Source: Plantago major (lineage: Eukaryota; Streptophyta; Magnoliopsida; Lamiales; Plantaginaceae). Taken from it: a stretch of DNA of 64,000 nucleotides. Below the pieces are notes generated by a model. That model searched no databases. It saw only the letters and a list, made by a program, of their open reading frames with translations, and was not told the DNA's origin. The translations under genes and the position numbers were made by a program. The DNA is taken from contig CM048840.1 of the NCBI GenBank assembly GCA_026545765.1, positions 23,192,765 to 23,256,764 of the forward strand. Reading direction: 5' to 3'. Within the stretch, counting starts at the first letter, position 1. Each line of letters starts with the position of its first letter. Positions 46,461 through 57,831 of this stretch are shown here, in pieces.

Positions 46461-48967
46461 TTAGGACAACAGGAGTAACCAAGCTCCAAGTAAACATCCT
46501 AATAGACTAGTCTTCAAGTCTTCAATCTTCAAGTCTTCAAGATCTCTATGGATCGATGCAAATTTCCTATCTCCAAACCTTTTGATGTCATCAGAATAAT
46601 CATAGAGAAGAGTTCTGACGAGCATCTCTGTGTCTCTGGCAAATCCACAGACCTCTTTGTAGGTTTTGGTAGGATTTTTCTTGGCAAAATGCTTGACCCA
46701 TATGTACTTTCCCCACTTCCAGGCATGCTCTATTCTGATATCTGAAAGCTTGAAGTATTCATAGATAATCTTCAGATATCTGATGTCACCCTTGTATTGA
46801 TCTTCTGTCAGATAGAACGACTCATAGGGTTCCACAGCGAGTCTTCTTTGTTGTGCTGTTCTGTGATATTCGATTACATGCACATCATCTGGCTTTCCAT
46901 ATGGACATTCATCAGAGAGGTCCTTTCTCATGGTTTCAATTCTCTTGACAACTTCAAAATCCAACCATGCTTTAATGTGATTGGTGTTGATCAAGGTTGG
47001 CTTATCTTTTCTCCATGCCATAAGTTGTTTATGGATTGGTTCTGGAAATCTTGAATTTACCAGTAGATGCTTAAGTTCCAGAATCCAATAGCCATTCTTT
47101 TGATTGATGCACCTGTAGACAGAGGAATCATTGTCATACTTCACATACTCTATTTTGGTTTCTTCTGGCCTGAGTGGAAGTTGACTTTGTCTTTGCTCAG
47201 CTCTCAGTCTGTTCCTTCTCTGTCTTGAATTCTCTTTGGGGTTGTTGCTTGAAGAACCACCACCCTGGATAGACTTGGTATTTCCAGAGGGTGTTTTAGC
47301 TGCTAGGGGCTTTGCAGCTATGGGCTCAGTTAGGCTTTCAATTTTCCTTTTCTTGTGAAGAGGAGCTTTATCTTCATCAGATTCCTCATCATCATCAAGA
47401 TTGAATCTTGTGTGAGTTTTACAGCCTTCTTCATTGCCCTGGGACTTGATTTGACCTTCTTCTTCAGAAGATTCATCAATCCCTCTAACTTGTCTTCTCC
47501 TTGGAGCCTTGGTACTCCTTGGAGGTTTCTGTGCCATGGCCCTTGTTACCATTTTGTTTCCTTCAGTGGGTTTCTGGGAAGCAGCTACTATTTGCACAGC
47601 GGCTTGGCTTGAGGAGGGTTCATTGATTCTGAGTGGTGGCTGGGAAGTTTTTCTTCTTCCTTTCGAGCATAGCACTCTAGATTTCTTCTTGTTTTCATCT
47701 CCTTCTTCCCATTCCCCCTGACTTTGAGGTCCAGATTTGTACTTTCTTTCCCCCTTAGTCATTGTTGGCTGACTCAGTCTCATAAAGGAATCTGAGAGAG
47801 AGTCGAAGTGCCCTTGTAGATAATTATAGGCAGTGACCAACTTCTGAAGTTCGGCTTTGAGCTCCTGATTTTGCTTGATAAGTCCATTGTCCTTATCAGT
47901 GAGCTCTGCCAATGGGCCTAGGATGGCATCTGCTTTTCCAGCAGTGTAACTTGCCTCTTGAAGAGCTTTTTTCAGCTAAAGACGCATCATCATCCCTTAT
48001 CATTCCCAGATCTTTCTGAGCAATGACTATGCTAGTTGTTCTCTGAGTGATTAACTCAGTGAATTTTCTCATTTCAGAGGGGACGGAGGCAATTACTTCC
48101 TTGTTCTGTGAAGACATCTCCTTGTTTAGAGTAGCCAGTACTTGGTACCTGTTCATGTATTCATGGGAGTGGACGTTTGGCAGTTTGTTGAATATTGTAG
48201 GAGCAATCAACTTCCTTTTCAAGTGAGAAACCGCTAAATGTTCATGGCGGTGCTCGCCAAAGTCTTGTCTTCTTCATCATCTGAGTGATTAGCCCAGTGA
48301 TCTTCATCCTCTTGAACATTTTCATCGATCGTATCGAGTCCAGCAACCATCTCAGAGATTGGTTTCTTTCCTTTCTGGGAGGAGGATGGTACTTCTTTCG
48401 AAGTTGATGCAGCCTTAGCATCATGCTTGACTTCAGATACTTCTTCAGTATCGAGTTCTTTGGTGATCTCTTGCACAACATCCTGTAGCTCTTTAACTTC
48501 AGAGTAAGCAATCATTTCTTCTAAGTATAGATCTTGTAGTTGATCAATCTTATCTCTCGATTTAGCTATTTGATCTTCCAGTTGAAGATGGAGCTGTTGT
48601 TCTTCTTCCAACAGTTGTCTGAGTTGAGCAGATCTGGTTTGAGTGTTTAGTATTTTCTGATTTGTTTCTTTAGAAAGCTTAGAGTCAGGCTGAGTTTGGG
48701 TCTCTTGGACTAGTGGAGTTTCCACAGCCTCTCTTTGCTCATTGTTGGTCTCCTCTATAATATCTTTCTGAGTCTCCATCTCAGTTTGATCCCTTTCTGA
48801 GAGTTGAGCTTTCTCAGAAGGTTGAGGAACCTGTTCAAGAACAGGGTTTTCTTCAGCCACGTTAAGTGCTGGCATTGTGAATGTGGAAGCAACTACTTGT
48901 TCAGTAGTAACTGCTGTTGGTTAGAAGATGGATGAGTAGATTTCTGAGGTGATGAAGACGAAGATTT
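46461..48967 (-). pseudogene. Extra 3' ORF of Sirevirus-like element: middle and C-terminal part
   Basis: This region follows pol in the element; function unknown (env position). It reads through three open pieces: 48875-48234, 48222-47896 and 47912-46461. The first has a glutamine/glutamate-rich coiled coil (about 48660-48450). Next come segments with LITQRTTSIVIAQKD and KQNQELKAELQKLVTAYNYL. A basic low-complexity linker follows, then a C-terminal domain (about 47150-46520) with GYWILELKHLLVNSRF and HAWKWGKYIWVKHF. It ends in a hydrophobic tail (SLLGCLLGAWLLLLS) just before the stop. I recognise no enzyme family. 48967-47435 is an inverted copy of 51607-52931. Confidence 0.6.
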
Positions 48968-49722
48968 CTGTAGCTACCATCCAGTTTTCGTACCTTGTGT
49001 ACATCATCAGGCTTTGGGTAAGGACAGGCAAAGGAGAGGTCCATCTTTCTGGCATCGTTCCTCTTCTCTACTTCAAAGTTTAGCCAGGCATGAAGGTGCT
49101 CAGTTTTTAGCAATTCTGGCTTACCTTCTCTCCATTTCAGTATCTGGTTGAGGATGGGAGTTGGAAACTTATCATTGACAAGTAGATGTTGTAGTTCCAG
49201 AATCCAATACCCTCTCTTGTTCAGAATGCACCTATATGAAGACTCTTCATTACTCGTCTTCACATATTCAATGTGGGCATTAATTGGCCTTTCTTGATGA
49301 ATTTCTCTGTTTATTCTGCCAAACTGGGAATCCCTTCTTGATTTTCTGTTGGGTGGCCTTCTGTCAGGAGATCCTCTAACCCTTTCTTCCTGCCTTGGGG
49401 CTATGCTGGTGGAAGTTCCTTGTATTGACTTGGTATTTCCAGAAGGAGTTCTGGCTGCCAAAGGCATTGCTGCCAGAGGGGGTTGTGAGGTGCTTGCTTG
49501 CCTTCTTCTCTTGTGAAGTGAATGTTCATCTGTATCAGATTCATCCTCATCATCATTGAAGTTCAACAATGGAGGCTTGCAGCTTTCTTAGCCTCTCACT
49601 TCTCCTTCTTCTTGGTCTTCTCCTTTTTCAGGAATGTTCTGGTTGTTCCCTTCTGAGATCGTAAGGGACTTGGTTCCCCTAGTGACCATACTTCTAGCCT
49701 TCTGGCTGGTTGTTCTATTTCT
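48968..49722 (-). pseudogene. C-terminal fragment from a diverged relative of the extra ORF
   Basis: Minus strand, mainly 49569-48968. The blocks KTPSGNTKSIQG-like (ARTPSGNTKSIQG), YRCILNKRGYWILELQHLLV and HLHAWLNFEVEKR match the C-terminal domain of the neighbouring ORF at clearly lower identity. This shows a second subfamily. It is joined at about 48968 to the middle part of the other copy and at about 49722 to the inverted segment. A stop lies near 49590. Confidence 0.65.
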
Positions 49723-52700
49723 CTTGCACAACTTCAAAAAGCCCTGATGAGTGGTATCTTAGTGCTGGCAGATGCTGATGGAAACGCCACATCTAAAAGT
49801 CTGGAAGAACGTTCAAGTGATCAATCTTTTGCTTCCAGACAACTACAACAACCACAACCACAACAGCCACAAGTGGTTGATGAAATGGTAAATGAACTCC
49901 ATTTCGACTTACCGGAATGCAAGATATCTTGAAGAAAATCCTGCAAAAGCGGGTTCCCCTGACTCACCGAGAGGGATCAAAGCGAGACATCTACTCAAAA
50001 TGATCAACGGGGAGGCAACCGAGTTGCATACTCGGAAAGGTGTGAAGTACCGAAACTTCAAGCAAAGAACGCCTGGGACAAGACGACCAATGTATAGAAA
50101 GGTCACAAGTTCGAGACCAATCGACTGGCGCTTTCGTAATGGCCGGTTTAACTCTTACCTTGTGAAAAAATTTATGCTTATAAATCTTGTCACTCAAAGA
50201 ATTTCTTTGTTAGAAACACAGAAACAAGAGGAAGCTGAAAAGCTTACCTCAGAAACTGAGAAGGAGGTTTCCTCAACCTCACCTCTTAAGACATCTGAGC
50301 CTGTGTCACTGGTAATAATGGATTCTTAAGATAACACTTCTTCAGTTATAAGTTTATGTGCTTAATCTTTGAAATAAATGTTTCTAACAGGCTCCAACTG
50401 AGATGGAAAAAGATAAGGCAGAAATGCCAGAGACAAACCCAGAGACCAACACGGTTTCTGAAGAACACATCACTAAGCCTTCTAGCATGAAGGTATATGA
50501 CAAATCAAGTGATAAGTATTCTTCGACTAGGGTTATCTCATATCTCTTCTAAAAATATTCAATACTTTCTACTTACAGGATCAATCAGAAGTAGAGATGC
50601 ATGGGGACAAAGTTGCGACATCCCCTGCATCAATAGAAATTGATGAAGCCCCCAAGGCAACATCACCTGAAAGAACACCAGAGACTGCGAAAGTTTCTGA
50701 GAAAAATGACTCTGAGCTTCCTATGGAGGAAGTAAGTAACTCAGAACTCATTAAAGCATATATTTGCACAGTTTCTTTCAAACAATTTCCTAAGTATTGG
50801 ATCATTTTATTTCTCAGGTTCAAGAAAGAAAGGTTGATGAGGACCAGACTTCCAAGTCTCCACCTCACAACAAGATATCTGAGACACCAATTGTCTCAGT
50901 GGTTCAAGTATCTGAGCCTGATGTTCATACTCAGGTAACTCAGAAACTAAACTACACTTATACTCAGATATCTACAAAAGTTTTGAAACTCACTCAAAAC
51001 TCTTTCTTTCAGGCTCAAACAGATGCAAAGCAGGTTCCCATTGAAGAAATAAGGGACCTACTTCACTTCTTCAAAGCTCACACCCTGCCAAAGCATATTC
51101 AATGCTTCAAGAAATGGCAGAAGTTAAGGTGCTCTGATCTCTCTGAAATATTGAGAATCACAGATCAACCAATCAGACGAGCACGAGCTCTTGACTTGGA
51201 GACATATATCCATGCAATGTTCCCTACCGAGCGATTACGATTCGACCTTATTGCATAAGGATTTCTCCAAAGAAGTGGCGCATAGTTTGATACATGCCTT
51301 TGAACAGGCAGATGGTCAGACAAGATTACAGATGGCATTCAAGCCGTCACGCCTGACTACGCAATTTATACCTTCGAACAAGAAGAAGTTAATGGGCGTA
51401 AGATCACTATCCGGAGGTGATCAATTGTATCTGAAGATGGTGAGGAGGAAGAAATGAATGAAAATTACTTTGATGAACCTCCCACTGACCATCACCAAAA
51501 GGATGATAATGACAAAAAGGATGATGATGATGCCCCTGCACCAGGGACCGGAGGAATTTCACAAAGAAACAATGCCTCAGCTGCTAAAAAGCAAACTGAG
51601 AAGACTTCACATAAATCTCCGTCTTCATCACCTCAGAAATCTACTCATCCATCTTCCCAACACGCAGTTATTACTGGACAAGTAGTTGAGCTTTCTGAAG
51701 AAACCGATCAGAAAATATTAAACACTCAAACCAGATCTGCTCAACTCAGACAACTGTTGGAAGAAGAACAACAGCTCCATCTTCAACTGGAAGATCAAAT
51801 AGCTAAATCCAGAGACAAGCTTGATCAACTACAAGATCAATACTTACAAGAAATGATTGCTTACTCTGAGGTTAAAGAGCTACGGGATGTTGTGCATGAT
51901 ATCATCAAAGAACTCGATACTGAAGAAGTATCTGAAGTCAAGCATGATGCTAAGGCTGCATCATCTTCAAAAGAAGTACCATCCTCCTCCCAGAAAGGAA
52001 AGAAACCAATCTCTGAGATGGTTGCTGGACTCGATACAATCGATGAAAATGTCCAAGAGGATGAAGATCACTGGGCTGATTACTCAGATGATGAAGAAGA
52101 CAAGACTTTGGCAGAGCACCGCAATGAACATCTAGCGGTTTCTCACTTGAAAAGGAAGCTGATTGCTCCTACAATTTTCAGCAAACTGCCAAATGTTCAC
52201 TCCAATGAATACATGAATAGGTACCAAGTACTGGCTACTCTGAACAAGGAGATGTCTTCACAGAACAAAGAAGTAATTGCCTCCGTCCCTCTGAAATGAG
52301 AAAGTTCACTGAGCTCATCACCCAGAGAACAACTAGCATAGTCATTGCTCAGAAAGACCTGGGAATGATAAGGGACGATGATGCGTCTTTAGCTGAAAAA
52401 GCTTTCCAAGAGGCAAGTTACACTGCTGGAAAAGCAGATGCCATCCTAGGCCCATTAGCAGAGCTCACTGATAAGGACAATGGACTTATCAAGCAAAATC
52501 AGGAGCTCAAAGCCGAACTTCAGAAGTTGGTCACTGCCTATAATTATTTACAAGGGCATTTTAACTCTCTCTCAGATTCCTTTATGAGACTGAGTCAGCC
52601 AACAATGACTAAGGGGGAAAGAATGTACAAATCTGGACCTCAAAGTCAGGGGGAATGGGAAGAAGGAGAAGAAAACAAGAAGAAATCTGGTGCGGCTCAG

Positions 52701-52931
52701 AAAGGAAGAAGAAACATGAAAACTTCCCAGCCACCACTCAGAATCAGAATCAATGAACCCTCCTCAAGCCAAGCTGCTTCCCAGAAACCTACTGAAGGAA
52801 CTAAAATGATAACAAGGGCCATGACACAGAAACCTCCAAGGAGTACCAAGGCTCCAAGGAGAAGACAAGTTAAAGGGATTGATGAATCTTCTGAAGAAGA
52901 AGAAGGTCAAATCAAGTCCCTGGGCAATGAT
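49723..52931 (+). pseudogene. Inverted copy of head and middle of the extra ORF, with introns
   Basis: Plus-strand copy of sequence that elsewhere in the element lies on the minus strand. 49723-51606 pairs with 54833-52932 (head). 51607-52931 pairs with 48967-47435 (middle). The head shows exon-like acidic segments separated by GT-AG introns at 50312-50390, 50493-50578, 50732-50817 and 50935-51012, plus an acceptor near 50214. Exons encode, for example, TSPASIEIDEAPKATSPERT and RDLLHFFKAHTLPKHIQCF. The middle has QTRSAQLRQLLEEEQQLHLQ and LITQRTTSIVIAQKD. 49930-50150 is damaged by many 1-2-base deletions. Non-functional in this place and orientation. Confidence 0.65.
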
Positions 52932-55900
52932 TCTTCTCAGTTTGCTTTTCAGCAGCTGAGGCATTGTTTCTTTGTGAAATTCCTCTGGTCCCTGGTGCAG
53001 GGGCATCATCATCATCCTTTTTGTCATTATCATCCTCTTGGTGATGGTCAGTGGGAGGTTCATCAAAGTAATTTTCATTCATTTCTTCCTCATCATCTTC
53101 AGATACAAGATTGATCACTTCCGGGATAGTGATCTTACTTCATTAACTTCTTCTTGTTCGTAAGGTATAAATTGCGATGCAGGCGGGTGGCTTGAATGCC
53201 ATCTGTAATCTTGTCTGACCATCTGCCTGTTCAAAGGCATGTATCAAACTATGCGCCACTTCTCTGGAAAAGTCCTTATAGTAAAGTCGCAACTGTATAT
53301 TGTTCTGTAGGGAACATTGCTTGGACATATGTTTCCAGGTCAAGAGCTCGTGCTCGTCTGGTTGGTTGATCAGTGATTCTCAATATTTCAGAGAGATCAG
53401 AGCACCTTAACTTCTACCATTTCTTGAAGCATTGAATATGCTTTGGCAGGGTGTGAGCTTTGAAGAAGTGAAGTAGGTCCCTTGTTTCTTTAATGGGAAC
53501 CTGCTTTGCATCTGTTTGAGCCTGAAAGAAGGAGTTTTGAGTGAGTTTCAAAACTTTTGTAGATATCTGAGTATAAGTGTAGTTTAGTTTCTAAGTTACC
53601 TGAGTATGAACATCAGGCTCAGATACTTGTTCTACTGAGACAATTGGTGTTTCAGATATCTTGTTGTGAGGTTGAGACTTGGAAGTCTGGTCCTCATCAA
53701 CCTTTCTTTCTTGAACCTGAGAGAAATACAATACTTAGGAAATAGTTCGAAAGAATCTATGCATAAATATGCTTTTAATGAATTCTGATTTGAGCTACTT
53801 ACTTCCTCAACAGGAAGCTCAGATTCATTTTTCTCAGAAACTTGTGCAGTGTCTGGTGTTCTTTCGAGTGATGCTGCCTTGGGGGCTTCATCAATTTCCA
53901 TTGATGCAGGGGAAGTCGCAACTTTATCCCCTTGCATTTCTACTTCTGAAATAGCCTGTAAGTAGAAAGTATTGAATATTAGAAGAGATAAAGGATAACC
54001 CAAGATGAAGAATACTTGTCACTTGATTGTCATATACCTTCATGTTTGAAGGCTCAGTGATGTATTCTTCATAAACCTTGTTGGTTTCTGGGTTTGCCTC
54101 TGGCATTTCTGCCTTATCTTCTTCCGTCTCAGTTGGAGCCTGTTAGAAACATTTAACATGAATGAGCACATAAACATTTTTACTGAAAAATTAGTTCTCT
54201 TTAAGAATCATTTACCTGTGGCACAGGCTCAGATTTCTCAAGAGTTGAGGTTGAAGGGACCTCTTTTTCAGTAGTTGAGGCAAGCTTCTCAGCTTCCTCT
54301 TGTTTCTGCGTTTCTAACTCAGCCTGTAACAAAGAAATTCTTATGAGGTAAAAAGATTTATAAGTATAAAATTTTTCACAAGGTAAAAGTTAAACCAGTC
54401 ATTTACCTGAACAGTTTCAGGCTGATTGGTCTCTGGAACTTGTGACCTTTCTATACATTGGTCGTCTTGTCCCAGTGCAGTTTCTTTGTTTGAAGTTTCT
54501 GGTACTTCACACCTTTCCTGAGTATGCAACTCGATTTGCCTCCCCGGTTGATCATTACGAGTAGATGTCTCGGTTTGATCCTCTCGATGAGTTGGGAACT
54601 GCTCATTTGCGGATTTTCTTGAGATCTTGTATTCTTTGTAATTCAAATGGAGTTCATTTACCATTTCATCAACCACTTGTGGCTATTGTGGTTGTGTTTG
54701 TGGTTGTTGTGGTTATGCAGGCGGAAGATTGATCAGTAGAATGTTCTTCCAGATTTTTAGATGTGGCGTTTCCATCAACATCTGCCAGCACTAAAATACC
54801 ACTCATCAGGGCTTTGTGAAGTTGTTCAAGAGAAGCATTCCCTGATGATGTGTTTGCACCAACAACTTTTGCTATAGTCTCGGAACTTTTAGTGCGAGTT
54901 CTTCTTCAGATACCTTATCACCAGTTACTTTTTCAGTAACCTTAGCCCTCTTTGTTCTTTCTAGGACTTGAGAGATGACTAGTTCATCATTTTCATCGTC
55001 AGAGCTCTCATCAGCATTGGGAACTGATTGGTCCATTATTCCTGCGGTTTCTGCAGATGGGGCTTGGTGCTTTTCACCACTCTTGGCAGCATTTATGAGT
55101 TCATCAGCAAGGCTTTCCGCATTAGTCGCAGCATTTCTGAAAGCACTTTCTCTTGCTGAGTCTACTTGTTCAGTAGTTGATAACTCTTTTGCAGCATTGA
55201 TGAGTTCATCTGCCATTATCAGTTCATCGGCAATGCCTGCAGATATCTGAGAATTGACAACCTCTTTGGGTGTGTTTTCTGATTTGCCAGCAGACTTCTT
55301 TCTTGAAGTTCTGGGCTTCTTGGTCGCAACCTTTTCTTCAGATATCTTTTCAGATTTTCGCTTCTTAGGACCTTTCTGAGACCCAGTAACCTTTTCATCG
55401 ATTTGTATACTCATATTTGTAGAGTAAATTCTTGTTGGCTATTTCGGTAGTCTCTCGAGCTCAATGCCAAGCTTTTCCGGAAGTAGCATATCTTGAGACC
55501 ATAACCTCGTGGCCTTTGGCTCGGCTAGTCCTTTGACAATCTTAGGCTCGAAGCCTTGAATCTTCTTCACGAATTTCATGAAGGCGTACTTTCCCCGATT
55601 AAAGGGTTTTCCGCCTTTTGTCTTGTTGATTCAAAGAACATCATGATCCATCGTTCTTGGCTTATCGGTGACACCTCCTTGTAGACCATCAAAGAATCAT
55701 GAAGAATGCAAGCGGTACATCCCGGTGAACCAACAGATGTCGGTTCGGATGTCGACAAGCTTGAACTCGGTGGGTGTATCGATTTTCAAGATCACACGCC
55801 ATCAGTAAAGTTCTTTAACACCTTCAAGGAGTTCATCATCCTTGGTGTTTATTTCAAAATCCTTTCCAAGATTTTGAACCTCAAACAACTTACAGAAGGT

Positions 55901-56292
55901 TGTTAAGTCCAGAAGGATTTCCTTTCCTTGGACTGAGATTTTGATAGACACTATTTCAGTGCCTTCAGATACACAGGAAATAATCCTGGAGTTGTTGTAA
56001 AATTCCAACACATCGAGTGATGAAATTCCACTTGCGGCGGATAGAAAACCTCGATTTGTGCCTTTTCAAGCATGTCAAGAATCAATTTTCTGTCAGTTTG
56101 GTTTTCTATTGCAGCAGTGAGGTATTCCTCAACCATGGCACCACCCCAAATCATTCTGTGACTTGAAGTCCAATGGTCAGGATTAAAAACTCCTACCAGT
56201 CGATTGTTTACAATAATCAACTCTGGTGCTTGCTTTTCAGCAGTACCAGTGGAGGATTGGGATTTCTGTGTTGAAGTGTTCTTGGAGGCCAT
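52932..56292 (-). pseudogene. Head of the extra (env-position) ORF, intron-containing
   Basis: The probable start is at 56292 (MASKNTSTQKSQSSTGTAEK), followed by an open block to 55951 with PDHWTSSHRMIWGGAMVEEY. 55850-55430 is heavily frameshifted. 55414-54872 is a lysine/alanine-rich block (GPKKRKSEK, ADELINAAKE repeated). From 54676 on, exon-like acidic segments are separated by introns at 54324-54406, 54140-54215, 53956-54037, 53717-53802 and 53522-53599. All are GT-AG, 76-86 bp, and are conserved in the inverted copy. The last block (53118-52932) is aspartate-rich. Function unknown; the position is that of the env-like ORF of Sireviruses. Confidence 0.6.
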
Positions 56293-56469
56293 CTCTTTAT
56301 ATAGTGTAGGGATTTGGAATTGGTGTTTGAAAGAGATTTGATTCAATGATTCTTTTCAGAAAAACTTAATCTTGATTTGCAGAGATTGTAGAGGGTTTGC
56401 AGAGAATCAAGAGAAGGATTTGCTATTTTTGTGCAAAATGAAATTTCGGATTAGGCAAAAGTGATTTCA

Positions 56470-56500
56470 TTTTCCAAAATCCTATATATATAGCAGTTGA
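56470..56500 (-). promoter_or_regulatory. Possible internal promoter TATA box for the extra ORF
   Basis: The minus strand reads CTATATATATAGG at about 56482-56494. This is about 190 nt before the start codon at 56292, in a non-coding gap after pol. A second TATA-like CTATATAAAG lies just before the ATG. It suggests a separate transcript for the extra ORF; inference only. Confidence 0.35.
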
Positions 56501-57174
56501 ATACCAACAGACAAATACATACAAATTGATTTTGTGTGTACGTATCTGTGATTTGCAAACAGGCTTGAGCAAAAGCTAGTTCGGCATTAAATGCTTAGTT
56601 TGCCATGTCTGAATTTCAACAGTCCACTATTTACTGTGAATTAATTTCCACCATACAGATCAATCGCTTAACTTCATCGAGGGTCACCATTGCTTTTTCA
56701 GCAATGATCACAATCAACAAGTGTAATTGTGCCCATTTAATGAGTTTTGGCGACTTGCTATCTGAATCACAATTCTGTATGACCAAGGACACTGTTCGCA
56801 TCTGAATCTGTCTTATACTTAGGATTTTTCCAAGTTTTTCATCAAGATAGAAATAATGCAAGTTTCAAGAGAGTAGTTGACTGCAGATAGTTATACTATT
56901 CTCTTTTGTGTTCCCCGTTTATAGAGTGATTCATATATCTGAGTTCCCGTCTCAGAGATCTTAAGCTATCTTTTTGCTCTTTAGCCTTTTTGACTTCTGG
57001 ATACCGTTCAGTTTCTCTTTTCTCTTTTACGGATACCCATTCGGATACCTCTTCTCTGGATGCCGTTCGGATACCTCTTCTCTGGTTGCCCGTTCCAGAT
57101 ACCTGAACTCTTTCAGTTCATTGGTAGTTCCATTAGTCCAAGACTATGTCTTAAGGCTAAGAATCTACTTTCTT

Positions 57175-57831
57175 GTAGTGGCTTAGTGAAGATATCTGTA
57201 AGTTGGTCTTGATTACAATCTTGAGTATCTCTATATTGCCCTTTTCAACATGGTCTCTGATGAAGTGATGTCTAACATCAATGTGCTTTGTTCTGGCATG
57301 AAATTTAGGATTCTGTGTAATCGCAATAGCACTTGTGTTATCATAGAAAATGGAAGTCTTCTTCTCATCGAGTCCATAGTCTTTAAGTTGTTGTTGTATC
57401 CACAGAATTTGTGTTGCACAACAATCAGCAGCAATATATTCAGCCTCTGTGGTAGAAGTTGCAATTGAGTTTTGCTTCTTGCTAAACTATGAGATAAGTC
57501 TAGTACCCAGAAACTGACAAGTTCCTGAGGTGCTTTTCCTATCAAGCAATGATCCAAAGATAATCGTCCCAGTACCCAGCTAAACTCAATCCACTTTCTT
57601 TAGGATACCACAATCCTACATCTACTGTACCCTTTACATACCTTAATATTTTCATAGCAATGTTGTAGTGTGTTTGCATTGGATTTGTCTAAAATCTAGC
57701 ACACACTCCAACGACATATTGAATATCAGGTCTACTTGCAGTGAGATAAAGTAGTGAACCTATCAATTTCCTATACTTATGTTCTTCAAGACTCTTGTCT
57801 GATTCAGTATAGGTCATTTTGGTTCCAATTC
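57175..57831 (-). pseudogene. Copia RNase H region, degraded
   Basis: Minus-strand segments in different frames keep copia RNase H blocks: FYDNTSAIAITQNPKFHART near 57330, followed by KHID and HHFIRDHVEKG near 57260, and a terminal tract near 57190. Frameshifts at about 57830, 57555 and 57480 break it. It normally degrades the RNA strand of the hybrid during reverse transcription. Confidence 0.75.

Noticed and set aside
50797-51258. Independent plus-strand protein-coding gene
   Set aside because: It is part of the inverted head copy of the retrotransposon ORF and crosses an intron.
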